In this document: in pieces, positions 1 through 12,580 of the stretch
Position numbering within the stretch: position 1 is the stretch's first letter
Layout of the letters: each line of letters begins with the position of its first letter
NCBI RefSeq assembly: GCF_945859685.1
Contig: NC_079148.1
Location: forward strand, 2,976,001 to 3,040,000
DNA length: 64,000 nucleotides
Origin: Eupeodes corollae
Lineage: Eukaryota; Arthropoda; Insecta; Diptera; Syrphidae
Direction of reading: 5' to 3'
Made by a program: the position numbers and the translations under genes
Notes under the pieces: generated by a model
The model's database searches: none
Told to the model about the DNA's origin: nothing
The model's input: only the letters and a program-made list of their open reading frames with translations

Positions 1-235
1 GTTAAATACTTAACTTTAGATTTTCTATCAGATCTGAAGTTTATTTTATGGCGGCAGCCATTTGGACCACATTTTGTTCCATACATAATTGAACCATAGA
101 AATATTATTTTGACCAAAAATTAAAATTTAACCACCCTTTTCATTGAGGTCGTGAATACATTTTTCATTATTTTCAGTTAAGCAAAAATAAGACGCAGAT
201 TCTTTTCCAACGCTTGCAGTTTTTAAACAAAGGAA
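1..235. other. unassigned AT-rich DNA
   Basis: No open frame, splice-site-bounded exon or recognisable repeat was seen before repeat copy A begins. Confidence 0.4.
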
Positions 236-1669
236 AAGAGGCTGGGATGCGACCCACACTGATAACTTCCCATCCCGTCTGTCGATTTGTCTTGCTTAAA
301 AGTTTGTCTATATGTATTTTTACCAAATTTGCGCACTATTTTTGTAGATTTTATTTTTATTAAAAAAACTGACTGTTAGATTTTTATATAAAAATTACTG
401 AATATTGAAAACAAAATTTTCTGTGAAATAAAATAAGTTTGAAGCCAATATTTTTAATTTTTGAAAAGCTATTTCAGCCGAAAGTAAATTTTTACCAAGT
501 TTTAGTAGGTATTGTTTTTTTTAGAGTTTTATTTTTTGTAAAAAAACTGTCAATTCGAATTTTTAAAAATTTTACCAAATGTTGAAAACAATATTTCTTA
601 TAAGATAAAATTAGTTTGAAGCCAATATTTAAAATTTTTGAAGAGATATTTGAGTCAAAAATCAATTTTTACCAACTTTTATACATTTTTTTTCAGGTTT
701 TTATTTTTTGTAAAAAAACTGTCAATTCGACTTTTCTCAAAATTTGTCCTAATGTTGAAAAGAAAATTTCTTATAAGAAAAAATTAGTTAAAACCTATTA
801 TCTCAAAGTTTTTAAAAGATATTTGAGTAGAAAATCATTTTTTACGAACTTTTGTTAATTTTTTTTTTTGGTTTTTAATTTTTTGTACAAAAAATGTCAA
901 ATCGATTTTTTTCAAACTTTAACTGAATGTTGACAACAAAATGTTTTGAAAGATAAAAGTAAATTAAAGCCAATATCTCAAAGTTTTGAAAAGATATTTG
1001 AGTCGAAAATCAATTTGTATCAACTTTTATACATTTTTTTTTAGGTTTTTATTTTTTGTAAAAAAAACTGTCAATTAGATTTTTCTCAAAATTTTATCAG
1101 ATGTCAAAAACATTATCCTTCGTTGCACAAAATTGTTTTGGAGATGAAATCATATTTCAGTCGTAAAATTTTGGAGGTGACAATTTTTTTTTTTTTTCAG
1201 TTTTATTGATTTATAAAAAAACCCGTTATATTGATTTTTTTTCAAAAAATATACCTGCTTGGTATCACGTTACAATATATTATATAAAATTTAATTCAAG
1301 TCTGTAGCGTTTTTGGTTCGTAAGATATTTAAGGTTAACCAAAATGTTCACCTTTTTTCAAACTGCTATGGTAAAAAAAACCACCCACACAATTATCTTG
1401 AGAGCCCTTTCTGCATCTTTCTGCATCTTTCTGTCTTATTATCTGTATAACAAAATTTATTTGAAGTCGATATCTCTTCTGGTTCTTGAGCTATGGACGA
1501 CGAAAAAAACGTCGCGAACGTACGGACGTACAAACGTAAGTACACACGCACGCACAGACATCTTTCTAAAAATCTTTTATTTCGACTCTAGGGACCTTGA
1601 AACGTCGAGAAATGTCAAAATTTTCAATTTGACAAATCGGACCCATTACAATCACTTCCTATGGGAAGT
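236..1669 (-). repeat. dispersed repeat, copy A, with ~175-bp tandem units
   Basis: This copy is in the opposite orientation to copies B (9215-10368) and C (17450-18515). One end carries a block reading gatgcgacccacactgataa on the plus strand. The other end carries a block with the string gacgttttttcgtcgtccat or close variants, followed by a short CGTACG-rich stretch and a conserved ~110-bp end. Between them lie five or six diverged units. The anchor string near gtcaattcg recurs at about 371, 549, 721, 896, 1070 and 1224, giving a period near 175 bp. Small open frames here (for example 616-858 and 1344-1706) are by-products of the repeat. The class is unknown: no transposase, RT or tRNA-like head was seen. 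It abuts the 3' end of a LINE at about 1670. Confidence 0.7.
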
Positions 1670-1689
1670 TAAAAAAGCCTTATTTTTTA

Positions 1690-2890
1690 ATATGCTCAAA
1701 AAGTAGAAGGGTTTTGGTTGTGTATGAATTACGACTTTATAAAGAAGAATCTTATTATCTTTGCTTAAATACGAATTTTTATTTAAAAGTGGAAATAGAA
1801 TTTGTATTAAAACATTTACTTTTTTGATAGAGGAAGTTATATGATTTGAAAATGTAAGTGTCTTGTCGAGAGTGATACTAATGTATTTAATTGTTGTTGT
1901 CCATTCAATTGGAGTGTTGTAGATCGAAGAATTATATTGAGGTAGATTTGAGACTTTTCTCTTTCGTGAGAAAAATATTGCTTTAGATTTCGATTGGTTT
2001 ATTTTGATTTTCCACATGTGAAAAAAAAACTTTTCTATATTAAATAAAGCATTTTGCAGATTCATTAATATACTTTGATAGTCATTTGAACCACAGATTT
2101 TAGCTGTATCATCAACAGAGAAGACATTTTAATACTGTAAATCTCTTGAAAATCAGCAATAGATAAGTTATATAAAAGGGTTATATAAAAGGGAACCTTG
2201 TGGAACCCCTGTTTTGAATCAGACAAAATGTTGACATAAAAAAGCCTAGCTGTAAGAAAACTTTGAAAAGTTTTAAGAATGTGAGTAGGAAATTTTTGAG
2301 TAAATAATTTATGATGCAGGCCGCTGTGCCAAACACTATCAAATGCCTTTTGAATGTCAAATGAAACCATATCCAATGACTTTTTATTGGAAAGCGATTC
2401 TTGTACTATACTTTTTATTCTTTTTATTTCATGAATCGTCGAGTGTTCCCTCCTAAAACCAGACTGTTCGATTGGAACAAGATTTTTTGATTCTACATAT
2501 TCATTTATCTTAAAAAGGATAATTTTTTCAAAAAGTTTGCCTAAACAGGCGATAACTAGATGCCTGTGTCAATGATTGTTTAGGTTTAGCTATGGGTATC
2601 ATCTCAGCAATCTTCCACCTTCTTGGAAAATATCCGTGTCGAAGACAACTTTCGAATAGAGATGTTAAATACTGAACAGCGTTTTTTGATATGTTTTTAA
2701 TGAAATTTTATCATTACCAGCAGCTTTTTTTATGCGAACAGAAGCAATGGTGTCTGTAACAAGAAATATTGGTATATGGATAATATTTAATTCCATTGAA
2801 GATAGATTAATACTGTTTTGTACTATTTGTTTGGTTTTAATGTAATTATCACGTTTTGGCTCCCTTTTCCAATCCTAAATCCATTTCTGC
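1690..2890 (-). mobile_element. Jockey-like non-LTR retrotransposon remnant (RT)
   Basis: Read on the minus strand, conceptual fragments give RT blocks in the correct order: a KAAGNDKIS-like block near 2720-2690, the SFDIQKAFDSVWH motif at about 2356-2318, and later LKINQSKSKAIFFSRKRK (about 2004) and the KYISITLDKTLTFSNHI block (about 1870-1820). The reading frame changes several times and contains stops, so this is a dead copy. The YADD-box region is degraded. Two open stretches (2065-2376 and 1652-2065) are pieces of the same RT. A 13-bp tandem duplication (ttatataaaaggg twice, near 2170-2195) is one visible frame-breaking lesion. Jockey affinity is inferred from motif style and is not tested. 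Confidence 0.7.
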
Positions 2891-5589
2891 TTAGTTACAA
2901 GAAATTTTGAATGTATATGTATTTACAAGGGAATACGCTTCTGGCATTGAAATAATTGAAGCGACAGTACAAATAATTACCAGTTCTTGGAAATATATCA
3001 GGAATTCTTAGCAATTTGAAAAGGTTAGTATCTGTTAAAGAAAGAATACCACCGGTTATAAGTCGAACAAAAATGAAAATTACACAATTTTTCAGTTTAA
3101 CGTAAGCTTAGAAGACCATAGTTTTCTTCAAGGTTCCACACTATGCTACCTGTACATATTTTTGATTTATTTGTTAATTTTGTTATTTTTAAATAAGTTT
3201 TAATTGTGTTCTTGTTTTGATCTCTTTTGGATTCATATTTAAACATTTGTGGTGTGCCTGAGTGGAAAAGTCCTATAACTACCCACTTGATTTCAATAAA
3301 ATGTCAGTATATCCTTTAAGCCATACAGGAAACTATAATTGACCCCTTTATCATAGTTTTTTTGTGAGGTGGGCCTTAAAGGACTAATGTTATGTCAACA
3401 ATCCAGAAGCGATTCAAGCTCTTAACGCCAATATCATGCAAGTAATTCGAAATCAGAAACAAGGTCTTGGGAAATTATAAACAACGCTTTACTGCGAAGC
3501 TCACAATGTTCTTCATTGTATTGCATTTTTAAAAAGAATCATTTATTTAAGATTGGTAAAGTTAATTAAAACTTAAAGATACATTTTTGAATTACGAAAA
3601 ATAATAATTTCAAATTTATAGAAAATTATTCAAGTTGGTAAAACATTTTTATAGGTTATTCAAAAAGAACACAATTGAAGTGAAGCTATCCTGAATTAGA
3701 CTTTCAACTTTAAGTTTGTTAACAACTCTAGTGTTGGTCAGCTACGGAGGTTGAAACAAGCTGGAAAAAAGAGTGAAAAAAACGGCTCTTACATTAATTA
3801 CGTATTTACATTCATCAATTTCTATTTAAAATTCTATTAAATTAAGTCCAATTTCTGGTAAGTAAATATGAGACTATAGCCAACTCCGAGTTTTAAAAGC
3901 TTAAGTCACTTTCTAGCTTAAGTTTGACTTTAATGCACAAGTAAGCTATTGACTTATGAATTAAGAAAGATTTAATTTCTAAATAAGTGAATTATAAATT
4001 TAAAAATATACTTCATCAGCAAATGAAGTTTCTAATGTTTTTCAAAAGCTTGAAAACTACTTTCGTTAAAAATTAAATAATTATCTATTTAAAACAATCT
4101 TAAGAATTTCCAATCTACCAACTAATTTATGAATTAAATTTATTTAATTCACAAGCCATTTTTGACTTAATTCGAAAATTCACAACCCTGAGCCAACTCG
4201 CATCAATTTGTTCAGCTTTATTTCAATGCGGTCATTGTTGGTTTGTAAGAATCTGTTTCTCGCTTTTTTGGCTCACTGAAAGTTTTTCTAAAATTTTTCA
4301 AGTTCAATTAACTAAAAAGAAAATTAATTTAAACTCTAACCAAACAAATTATCTCAACATTTTTTTTTTTTTAAAACTCATGTCATGTATCAGTATTAAA
4401 CGAACTGACAATAATGCTTAAGGGCTTCTTAAACTATGTACTTTTAATCATATAAAAATTAAAAGTCCAGTGAAACTAAGAAAACACTTAATTTGCTTTG
4501 ATCTCGAGATGATTCATAAACTTTAGGGTTGTTTGTCTTTTATGTATACAAACACATAATTTTCAAGTATGTTCTAATTAAAAACAATACATTTTACATC
4601 ATAATTATGAAGGTTTCATTGCAACCTTTTTTTATGGTCTTTTTGATGAAAGCAAAAGAATCTCAAAAGCTTCGTGTGTGCCGCCATCTACTGCTGCTGC
4701 TGCCGACACACATTTTTGAAATCTAAAATACTTGCCTACGTGCTGCGAGTTAATGGATTATTTTTCAAGTAAACATGGCAGTACCTTTTTTCTGACAGTT
4801 TTGTAGGTTTTTTTTTCTGAAAGAGAAATAAAACTTGATATGGATAGAAAAGTCTCACATCCTCAATGGGAGGGCGCATCCAAAATCCACATTATTCACT
4901 GAGGTTTAGACAGTTTATGAATTTTTTTTCTTGTTGTGTCTCATAAAATACTGGAGATGTAAACAGTGCAGGTGTAGTTGGCATGAGAAAACCCCAAATA
5001 GAATTTACGACGTCCGTCGTCTACACTCTGCAGAGGATTATCTAACTCAGGAGTACTAAATGTTTTTTTTAGCTTTTTTATTATCTATGTTGTTTGTTTT
5101 ATCAAAATAGGGTACGGAAGTTCGAAAAGAAAAAAATATTGTCGGTAGTGGATTGACCGAAATCAAATAAATGAATAGCTATTTGCTGGGTAAACGATTA
5201 ATGATATAGCATAGCTTTGATAAATTGACGAATCACTGAATACTTTTTTCAAAAAACTACAAGAATTGGGAATTATATTTTGCACCATTAATACCTAATA
5301 CAGACATTACACAGCTAAGAAAACATACTTTAAAATCAATTTATTATTAAAAATACTCAATCTCTTGAAAAAACACCCTATATAGCATTTTCGTTTAAAG
5401 TCTGTATATCTTAAAGTATTTGATCTGCATCAAAAACAGCAAAGTCTAGTGGGGGAGCGGTGGATCAATGATAGCTATCAAAAAGAATTTATCTTGAGAT
5501 TAAAAGGCCCATTAACATATTAATTAAGACTTCTATATCGAATATAGTGAAAAAGGAAGCGGTAGAAAGTATATTATACCTATTAATAT
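2891..5589. other. unassigned AT-rich DNA, possible LINE 5' debris at its start
   Basis: The first ~200 bases may continue the antisense LINE upstream but have no clear motif. The rest contains no frame longer than about 65 codons and no convincing exon. A short CTG run lies near 4690 (tactgctgctgctgccgac) inside a 65-codon frame at 4529-4726, which I do not regard as coding. Confidence 0.4.
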
Positions 5590-5830
5590 TAACTGTTGCA
5601 AAATGGAGCTTGGACAATTACAGCTTGTAAGATTTGTTAAGCTCAATAAATTCAAAAAACTTATTGACAATTGGAGATTTAAATGCCAGGATTGGTAACT
5701 TAGAACCCTCTCTTGATATCGCAGCTCAGCAAAGAAAGGGTATATTGGAACTAAAGAAACTTTGGTCTCTCACTAAAAAAATTAATGGCAACAAATTTAT
5801 AATATTACGAAATTATATAAAAATATAAAA
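5590..5830 (+). mobile_element. non-LTR retrotransposon endonuclease fragment
   Basis: The frame at 5634-5828 contains LLTIGDLNARIGN, the GDxNARxG block of the APE-type endonuclease of non-LTR retrotransposons, followed by a run resembling the region after it. Upstream codons continue the similarity but are interrupted by a stop. It is probably the same or a related LINE family as the RT at 7930-9202, with the intervening part missing or unrecognisable. No start codon is biologically meaningful here. Confidence 0.65.
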
Positions 5831-6794
5831 AAAATACATTGAAAAATCTTTCATGGTGTTTGAAAGCCATTTTTATAGCAACGCGTTTTTCTATTAAAAA
5901 TTTTGAGATTTGTAAATTTTTATAAATTTTTAACCATTTTTTTTTAATGTCATATACCACTCGCAAAAGGTACTTGATTGCAAAAATGTATTAAATTTTG
6001 TATAGTTTTATTACTTTAACAAGGATTTTATAAACAAATGACTTCAAATTAAGCATAGTATTAGAAGTCATTGCGGTTTTTTACTTACAACTATTTTAAT
6101 CACGAAAGTGTAAAATAAATTAAAGCTGATATTTTATATTGTGGTTCAATCCAAAGAATAATAAATACTTTTGATGACAACAACTTGAATGTATCGTAAA
6201 TCGGTTTTTAAACCGTCCACCGAAATCGAAAACAAATTGTATTCCAATATTCTTAAAATAAAAATCGAAGAAAGTCATAAAAAACTTCGTGAATTAAGAT
6301 TCGTATTAAAATTCAGTTGAACAGTTGCAAACCTGTAATTGGAAACTTCCAAAAAACATAACTTTCTTTTGTATTTGATTTATTCTTATTGTTATACCAG
6401 CTGGCTTAGCTTCTGAATGAAAATTCGTATGCTGTTTGATTTTATCAAATTCCTCTATAAAATTTTGATTTTATTTATGTCGTTAAAAATATCAACCAAA
6501 CTACGAACATAAAAACAAATTGAATTTTTATTTAAATTAAATTCAGAAAAGCAATATTGCATCGTTTTGCAGTCTCCCATCAAAATTCTCTGCCAAAGTC
6601 CATTTCGAAGCTAAAGCTAACAATAACTGATGTTGGTTAAACATTATAAACACAATATTGTTGTCACATCAAGGAGTCAATAAAATTATTAGCATATATT
6701 TGCATACAACACCAAAGGTCAATATGACATTATTTTTGATATCCTTCCTTCTTAGTTGTCTTGGATATTTCAATTTAACAAACAGAACCAATTA
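5831..6794. other. unassigned AT-rich DNA
   Basis: Nothing recognisable was seen on either strand. There is no frame above 60 codons. Confidence 0.4.
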
Positions 6795-6831
6795 AAGGAT
6801 TCTGGTTCCGCCGGGGACGACCAGAATCCTT
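6795..6831. other. perfect 12-bp inverted repeat with GC-rich 13-nt loop
   Basis: AAGGATTCTGGT at 6795-6806 is followed by a 13-nt loop (tccgccggggacg) and the exact reverse complement ACCAGAATCCTT at 6820-6831. The loop is much richer in G+C than its surroundings. A stem of this length can form in RNA or extruded DNA. Its function is unknown. Confidence 0.8.
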
Positions 6832-6905
6832 GTTCTTAGTTACCAGACAGGACACATTGCACTGACTGGCACTAAAAACACAAAATACAATTAAATTCAG
6901 ACAAA

Positions 6906-7073
6906 ATGGACAACGATGTGATATCCTTAAGCAAACAGACATTCAGGACATTTGTGAATTCCTGCAAATATTTTATTATGGAAAATCGAAAAAATTCCAG
7001 ACGACCACAACAAAAATTTGTACTGAACTCGTATAGTAATTTTGTGTCTCCTGCACTCTCCTTAACCATTTAA
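6906..7073 (+). CDS. possible 55-aa small ORF, unrecognised
   Basis: An ATG in a good insect start context (acaaaATGG) opens a 55-codon frame ending TAA at 7071-7073. The product begins MDNDVISLSKQTFRTF. It is basic in the middle (MENRKNSRRPQQKF) and has no signal peptide or membrane segment. It lies 75 bp after the 6795-6831 hairpin. I do not recognise it. In a region this AT-rich a frame of this size can occur by chance, and the antisense strand also has a 65-codon frame (6872-7069), so the call is weak. Confidence 0.2.
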   Translation: MDNDVISLSKQTFRTFVNSCKYFIMENRKNSRRPQQKFVLNSYSNFVSPALSLTI

Positions 7074-7929
7074 CATATTTTTAATGACTTAACTACTATG
7101 TGCATATCGTATTATTTAAGGACTCAGCCATTGATATGAAACAAGCAGTAGTCATTTAGGTTTTGTTTTTGTATAGTGTTTTGGTATTTTGTATCTTGTT
7201 TTTAGATCTCAGCTAATTACGCTCGCACTCGAAATACACACTTTTCCAAAGGATAACGCCACCGATAATTACAAACACAACACCTTAGAGGCAACTTGTA
7301 TTTGTTTTGTTGTTTTTGTTTGGTTTTTATGGTTCCCAGTGGATGACAATACAATTTGGAACTTATGAACATTTTAAATACAACCCATAAAATAATTAAA
7401 TCTATCAGACATTGCATAAAAATATACACCAGACTGACCGGATGGAAGACACAAAGGTTTATTTTGGCAAGAAATGGTCATAAACGTATCATGCATAATA
7501 TATTAGGAATATGAACACGAACCACGTACAATGAACAACGAACAGGAATATCCTTTTTTAGGTTACATCCGCTATAAATATTAAAAATCCATTACGATTT
7601 TCACACATGGATGTGTTTTCAGAAAACTCGTATATAGTGAACCGGATGTGGGTTGTAAAGAGAATTATATTTAAATCCTTTTTGGCATATTGCATAGTCA
7701 CACATCAAAAAGCTTTAAAAAGTCAGCTTGCTGTCAGAACTGTTTGCTTACAACATAACTGTCAAATACTTCATTTTTGATTAGATTATTATTATTATTC
7801 AACAGATATTTTGTTGTTTAGATTTTATATTTACAATTTTCTAAATAATGAATAATTCAAATTTTCGTTAATTTACATTGCAATTGTGTATTTGCTTTTT
7901 TTAATGTATTTAAATTACGTGAGTGTCTT
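7074..7929. other. unassigned AT-rich DNA
   Basis: No supported gene. A 70-codon minus-strand frame at 7217-7429 has no recognisable motif. Confidence 0.35.
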
Positions 7930-9202
7930 GCAAATTTAGGACCCCTGAATGCGATTTCAGAAAGCAAATTGAAAACAGATGATAAAAGCTTCGTTGGATT
8001 GATAAATAATCCGATATTTATAGAAGAAATCTACTTCAACACCCAATCAATCCTTCAAGCCTGGTTTCAAGCACAGTGGACATCTCAACGGATTTAATTT
8101 TTGACACCATCAGAATATCATGAGTCAGGAGTTCTCACAATAGAGCAAATAACTATCAATCTTGTTGGTATGACGAAGAATGTGAAGCAGAAAAAAAATC
8201 GTTCGCGTTACTTAGAATCTTTAGAAAAAACAATAACTTGGCATCTAAGTCCCTATATCTTATCCAGCTTACAATTTCTAGAACAAATTTTACTTTTAAT
8301 AAACAAGATGTTTTTAGATGAGATCATTCCAAATAGCTTCCGATTTTTATACATTTCTGTGATCTTTATAAGGGTAGATCGTAACCTACTGGAAAACTAC
8401 AGGGGAATCTCTATTCTTAGCTCTTTGTGGAAAATGTTCACTCAATTATTGTACCTAAGGCTTGTTTCCTGGGTTGAAAGGAACAATAACATAAGTTGTT
8501 TCCAAGCTTGGTGCCGATCAAATCTCTCTACAATAGACCAAATTTTTGATCTAATGAGTGTTGCTTGTCGTTTTATTGATAAAAAAAAGAATCTCTATGA
8601 ATTTTTTGTAGGTTTCAAAGCCGCCTTTGACACTATAAACAGAAGGTTACTAATTTTCAAACTAACAGATATAGCCTTGTTTACAAAGTTCATAAGAACA
8701 TATGAACAATTTATATCAAATACAAGTTCAGTAGTAAAAAGTGGTATGAGATTGTCAAATCAATTTAAATCTGAAACTGGAGTTACACAGGGTTGCATTT
8801 TGAGTCCTTTAATTGTTTTCCTTTTTATTAATTACATTGAAAATCAAATTCCAGGTGGTGTTATTTTTGGAGATGTACTTATCAAGGTGCTTTTAAATGC
8901 AGATGATCTTGTTTTTCTAACCGATAACCCAGAGACTTTACTGCTCTAGGTTAACAAATTAAAACAATATTGCGATAATTGGGACCTTAAAATAAATACT
9001 TCAAAGTCAAAAATAATGGGTTTTAGATCTTAAAACCGCAGTAACAGGACTAATTGCAACTTGCACCTTGACGGCTCAAACATAGAAGTAGTGACTGATT
9101 ACAAATACCTAGGATTTACTATAACACATAACTTAAATCTTGTAGATCATTTTAAAAACAAAGTGAAGTTAGCAAAAGCAGCTATCAATTTTCTTCAAAA
9201 GT
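7930..9202 (+). mobile_element. non-LTR retrotransposon remnant (RT), truncated by repeat copy B
   Basis: A long open frame at 8101-8949 covers much of an RT domain. In order it shows LLENYRGISILSSLWKMF, FVGFKAAFDTINRRLL, the TGVTQGCILSPL block and LNADDLVFLTDNPETL. The catalytic YADD box reads NADD, so the first residue is changed. After a stop at 8949 the same frame continues with WDLKINTSKSKIMGF and DYKYLGFTITHNLNLVDHF to about 9202. Upstream, a frame-shifted piece (CWYDEECEAEKK near 8155-8200) also fits a LINE ORF2. The copy ends where repeat B begins with a CGTACG-rich run. The NYRGIS and GCILSPL style differs from the Jockey-like copies, so this is a second LINE family. A related minus-strand fragment lies at 49000-49375. 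Confidence 0.8.
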
Positions 9203-9214
9203 AACTTTATAGAT

Positions 9215-10368
9215 GCGTCGTACGTACGTTCGTACGTCCGTACGTCCGTACGTCCGTACGTTCGCGACGTTTTTTCGTCCTCCATAGTTCAAGAACCAGA
9301 AGAGATATCGACTTCAAATAAGTTTTGTTATACAGATAATAAGGCAGAAAGATGCTCTCCAGAAAATTGCCTGGTTGGTTTTTTTAACCATAGCAGTTTA
9401 AAAAAAAGGTGAACATTTTGGTTACTCTAAATTTCTCACGAACCAATGATGCAAGAGACTTTAATTAAATTTTATATTATGCATTTTTGGAAAGAAATCC
9501 AATTAAATGTTTGTTTTTATAAATCAAAAAAACTGAACAAAAAAATTTGTCACCTCGAAAATTTTAAGAATAAAAACTGATTTAACTGATTTTAACATCT
9601 GGTTAAATTTTGAGAAAAATCAAATTGACAGTTTTTTTTATAAAAAAAAACGTTACTCAAAGTTGTTAAAAATTGAATTTCGACTCAAATATTTTCTCAA
9701 AACTTGAGATCATAGCTTCAAACTTATTTTATCTTATAAAAAGTATTGTTTTCAACATGCGGTAAAATTCTGAAAAAATCGAATTTACAGTTTCTTTTTT
9801 ACATACAAAATTAAGAGACAATTTAACAAAAGTTGGTTAAATTGATCTATCTAAAAAAACAAACAAAAAAATACTAAAACTTGGTCAACATTTACTTTAC
9901 TCAAATAGCTTTTCAAAAATTAAAAATATTGTTTTCAAACTTTTTTTATTTCACAAAAAATATTGTTTTCGATAGTCAGTAGTTTTTTTTATACAAATCC
10001 AACAGTCCGTTTTTTTCATAAAAAAATAAAATCTACAAAAATAGTACACAAATTTGGTAAAAATTGATGTTCGGTTCTTGATATCTCTCAAATTAATTTC
10101 TTTCATCGAATTAGTAAAAATTGAAGAAATGCTACTTGAATTGGTAAAAATTTGTTTTCGACTAAATATCTATTTAACAAAACTAGATTTTCAAACTAAG
10201 CTATTTCTTTATATTAAACATATTGTTGGTAATTTTAAAAATTTTTAAGAATAATTCAACTGACAAGTTTTTAACCCAATACAAATCTAAAAACTTTTAA
10301 GCAAGACAAATCGACGGACGGTATGGGAGGTTATCAGTGTGAGTCGCACCCTAGCCTCTTTTTTGTTA
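9215..10368 (+). repeat. dispersed repeat, copy B (5'-truncated)
   Basis: Same family as copies A and C. It starts inside the CGTACG-rich microsatellite (about 9217-9268, with repeating gtacgtcc units), so it lacks the ~110-bp terminal block seen at 17450-17560 in copy C. It continues through the ttcgcgacgttttttcgtcc segment and degenerate ~175-bp units. It ends with the block around 10295-10365 that reads gcaagacaaatcgacggacg and matches the start of copy A in reverse complement. The breakpoint in the microsatellite interrupts the LINE RT at about 9202. Confidence 0.65.
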
Positions 10369-10689
10369 TGATTTTTGTTCTATTAATTATCATGGAAAGA
10401 AATTGTAATCTCACAACCTAAACTACGCTTAAGGGTTTGAATTTTACTGTACAATTGTATAATTGTAATACAGCATTTGAAAACAAAAGAAAATCCGAAA
10501 CCATTCATACTTTATTTTGCGTCTGAAGAAATGTTATAAAAGAAATCAAAAAAGAAGCTTTGTTAAAAATTTCTATAAAATATGTAATGAAAACTCCAAA
10601 TTTAGAGAAAATTTGGCATACACTTATCTCAAGGTATCATTTAAACATTTTGGTACCAGTTATAGCTATTTCTTGCTTAGTTGATTTCC

Positions 10690-11480
10690 GACATGGTTCC
10701 TATTCGCTGGTAAGAGCTAGGTGTCAAGTCTAGCGGAGTCTACCGAGCTTAATTTTTGTCACAATATAATCTTCGAGGTACATTGCATGCAGTTCATGCA
10801 GTTGTATCGTATCCGAAATTGTCCTAAGATTGTACCTAAGAGGTCAAAGTGCCTTTTACCAACACCGCAAGTCTCGGATCCATATGTGAGCACAAATAAA
10901 TCCATTAGCTTTGAAGTTATGGTTCTGTTTGACGAACTTTGTACTTTTTTTTCCTTTACTAATGTGCAATACCAAATTTTGTGCCACCTGTTTGATTTGG
11001 ACGAAGGAATCGCGTACAGCTTGCTTGGTTCTCCCTACTATCTGGTGACGATGGTAAATCTTAATGACGTGCCAGAGTCACGGGTTGCTTCCTTCACAAC
11101 GCCAGGTTGAAGAGGAAGTAGGCCAAACCAACCCCTTGTAGGAGTATATTGTAAATGTTGATTGGTTTGTGATAGCAATCCAGTTATTTTAACTTGATAT
11201 GTTGGCCATGGTCAACCTACATAGTCGTGTCAATTTATTTGGGATGCCGAATTCTCTTATACGACTTTGCATAGTTCTACCCTGGGTATTTTATTGTAGG
11301 CATCCTTAAAGTCTATAAATAGATGGTAAGTAGGAATATTAAATTTTAGAAATTCGTTGCTATTGATTTGCCTAAGATGGAGCCACACTGACATTTTCCG
11401 ATTATAGTTTAAGCGTATGGGGCTTTCCGATCCTTACGAAAAGAGGAGAGTGTCTTATAGGAGTTACTCAAAAACGTGAC
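10690..11480 (-). mobile_element. non-LTR retrotransposon RT remnant, antisense
   Basis: Minus-strand translation in shifting frames gives FKDAYNKIPRVELCK-like and GVGLAYFLFNLALWKE-like blocks (about 11330-11100), then VLTYGSETWGVGKRHFDLLG (about 10900-10830), the usual order of a LINE RT and its C-terminal part. Several frameshifts and stops are present. The plus-strand 129-codon frame at 10721-11110 is the antisense shadow of this element. The family differs from both LINE types above. I would tentatively place it near RTE-like elements because of the LFNLAL and YGSETW strings. Confidence 0.6.
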
Positions 11481-12568
11481 ACCTCTTTAGTTGCTGCACG
11501 TTGTGAAATCTCAATTCTTGTGTTTTTGATATTAATCTCTTTTCGTCAGTCTTCTGGCATTTCTCATGTTCACGTACATGTGCGTGTCAAATTGGTTGCT
11601 GAAAATCTGTCAGAACAAAAATGTGGTAGTCACTTTCCAACACAATAAATGTTTCAAAATAAAGCTACCAGACGCTTACACAAAACGACTGGAACTTTTC
11701 CTCAAATACCTTTTTTTCGTAAAAAAAAAACCTTCCTGTGACTGACAGTTGTAATATTATTTCTCGACTTTAAAAAAATACATTATTTAACTCAGAAATT
11801 TGTTTCTGATCATTTTTAATTTTTCAACGATGAAATCGTTTTTAATGAACAGCTGATAGTTAATTTTACATATCGGAACATAATCGTTTCACTGCTAACC
11901 TGTCAATAATTATTTTAAAAAGTTCTTTTCTCAAATAAAGTTTAAATATTTTTGGTATTTTGCTTTGTTTCGGAACTTCTCACTAGCTAAATTTCTTCCT
12001 TTGGCCATATATCAGGAATTTTTGTTTTAATGGTTTTAACAAAAATTATTTAATTTTTGGTACTGATTTCGAATCTGAACTTCAACTTCAACCTACGTAC
12101 CAACATTTTTTAAATAAGTATTTTTATCAATCAATTTGTTTGAAAAATCAGTTCGTTATCACTACAAAACTCTGAGTTGTTATTGATATTTTTCCTGTCA
12201 ACATTTTCTTAGCAAAAATATTTCAGTATTTTTTTAAAGAATGTTTCAATATTTTAAAAATGTTTGTGAAATACATATTGGAGATGGAACTATAAATTTG
12301 AAACACAAACACAAATCTAATAAAGTAATCTACATTTTTGAAATTTTAAAATGTAATATCTTAAAAAACCTGCCAGTAACAAAACATTGTTGACAAGTTT
12401 GTTATTATTTAAAGTTTTTAAAGAGAAAGTAAAACGATCATGATATAACATAGTGAATTTAGAAAAGGATCATGATATAACATAGTGAATTAAGAACATA
12501 ACACACAAAGAGGATATCAAAACAAACATCCACTTTATTAAGCCTGACTTCAAAAAATGTTGGCACGC
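11481..12568. repeat. AT-rich DNA with a possible dispersed repeat (related to 16230-17200)
   Basis: Segments near 12060-12110 and 12270-12330 resemble segments near 16310-16350 and 16620-16670 (for example atattggaga followed by tataaatttga in both). This suggests two diverged copies of one interspersed repeat. A 24-bp direct duplication (gatcatgatataacatagtg plus aatt) occurs at 12436-12459 and 12468-12491. No coding sequence was seen. Confidence 0.3.
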
Positions 12569-12580
12569 TAAACCGGTTTA
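12569..12580. promoter_or_regulatory. palindromic Grainyhead-type site TAAACCGGTTTA
   Basis: A perfect 12-bp palindrome containing AACCGGTT, the consensus core bound by Grainyhead/CP2-type factors. It lies about 960 bp upstream of the start codon of the 230-aa gene. A second such core (AAACCGGTTT) is at 16508-16517, about 2.3 kb downstream of that gene. Functional relevance is inference only. Confidence 0.3.

Noticed and set aside
236..1300. CRISPR-like or coding interpretation of the ~175-bp repeated units
   Set aside because: Units are contiguous, degenerate and without unique spacers, in a eukaryotic genome. They form a satellite inside a dispersed repeat.
10721..11110. 129-codon plus-strand frame
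   Set aside because: Antisense shadow of a minus-strand LINE RT remnant with recognisable motifs.
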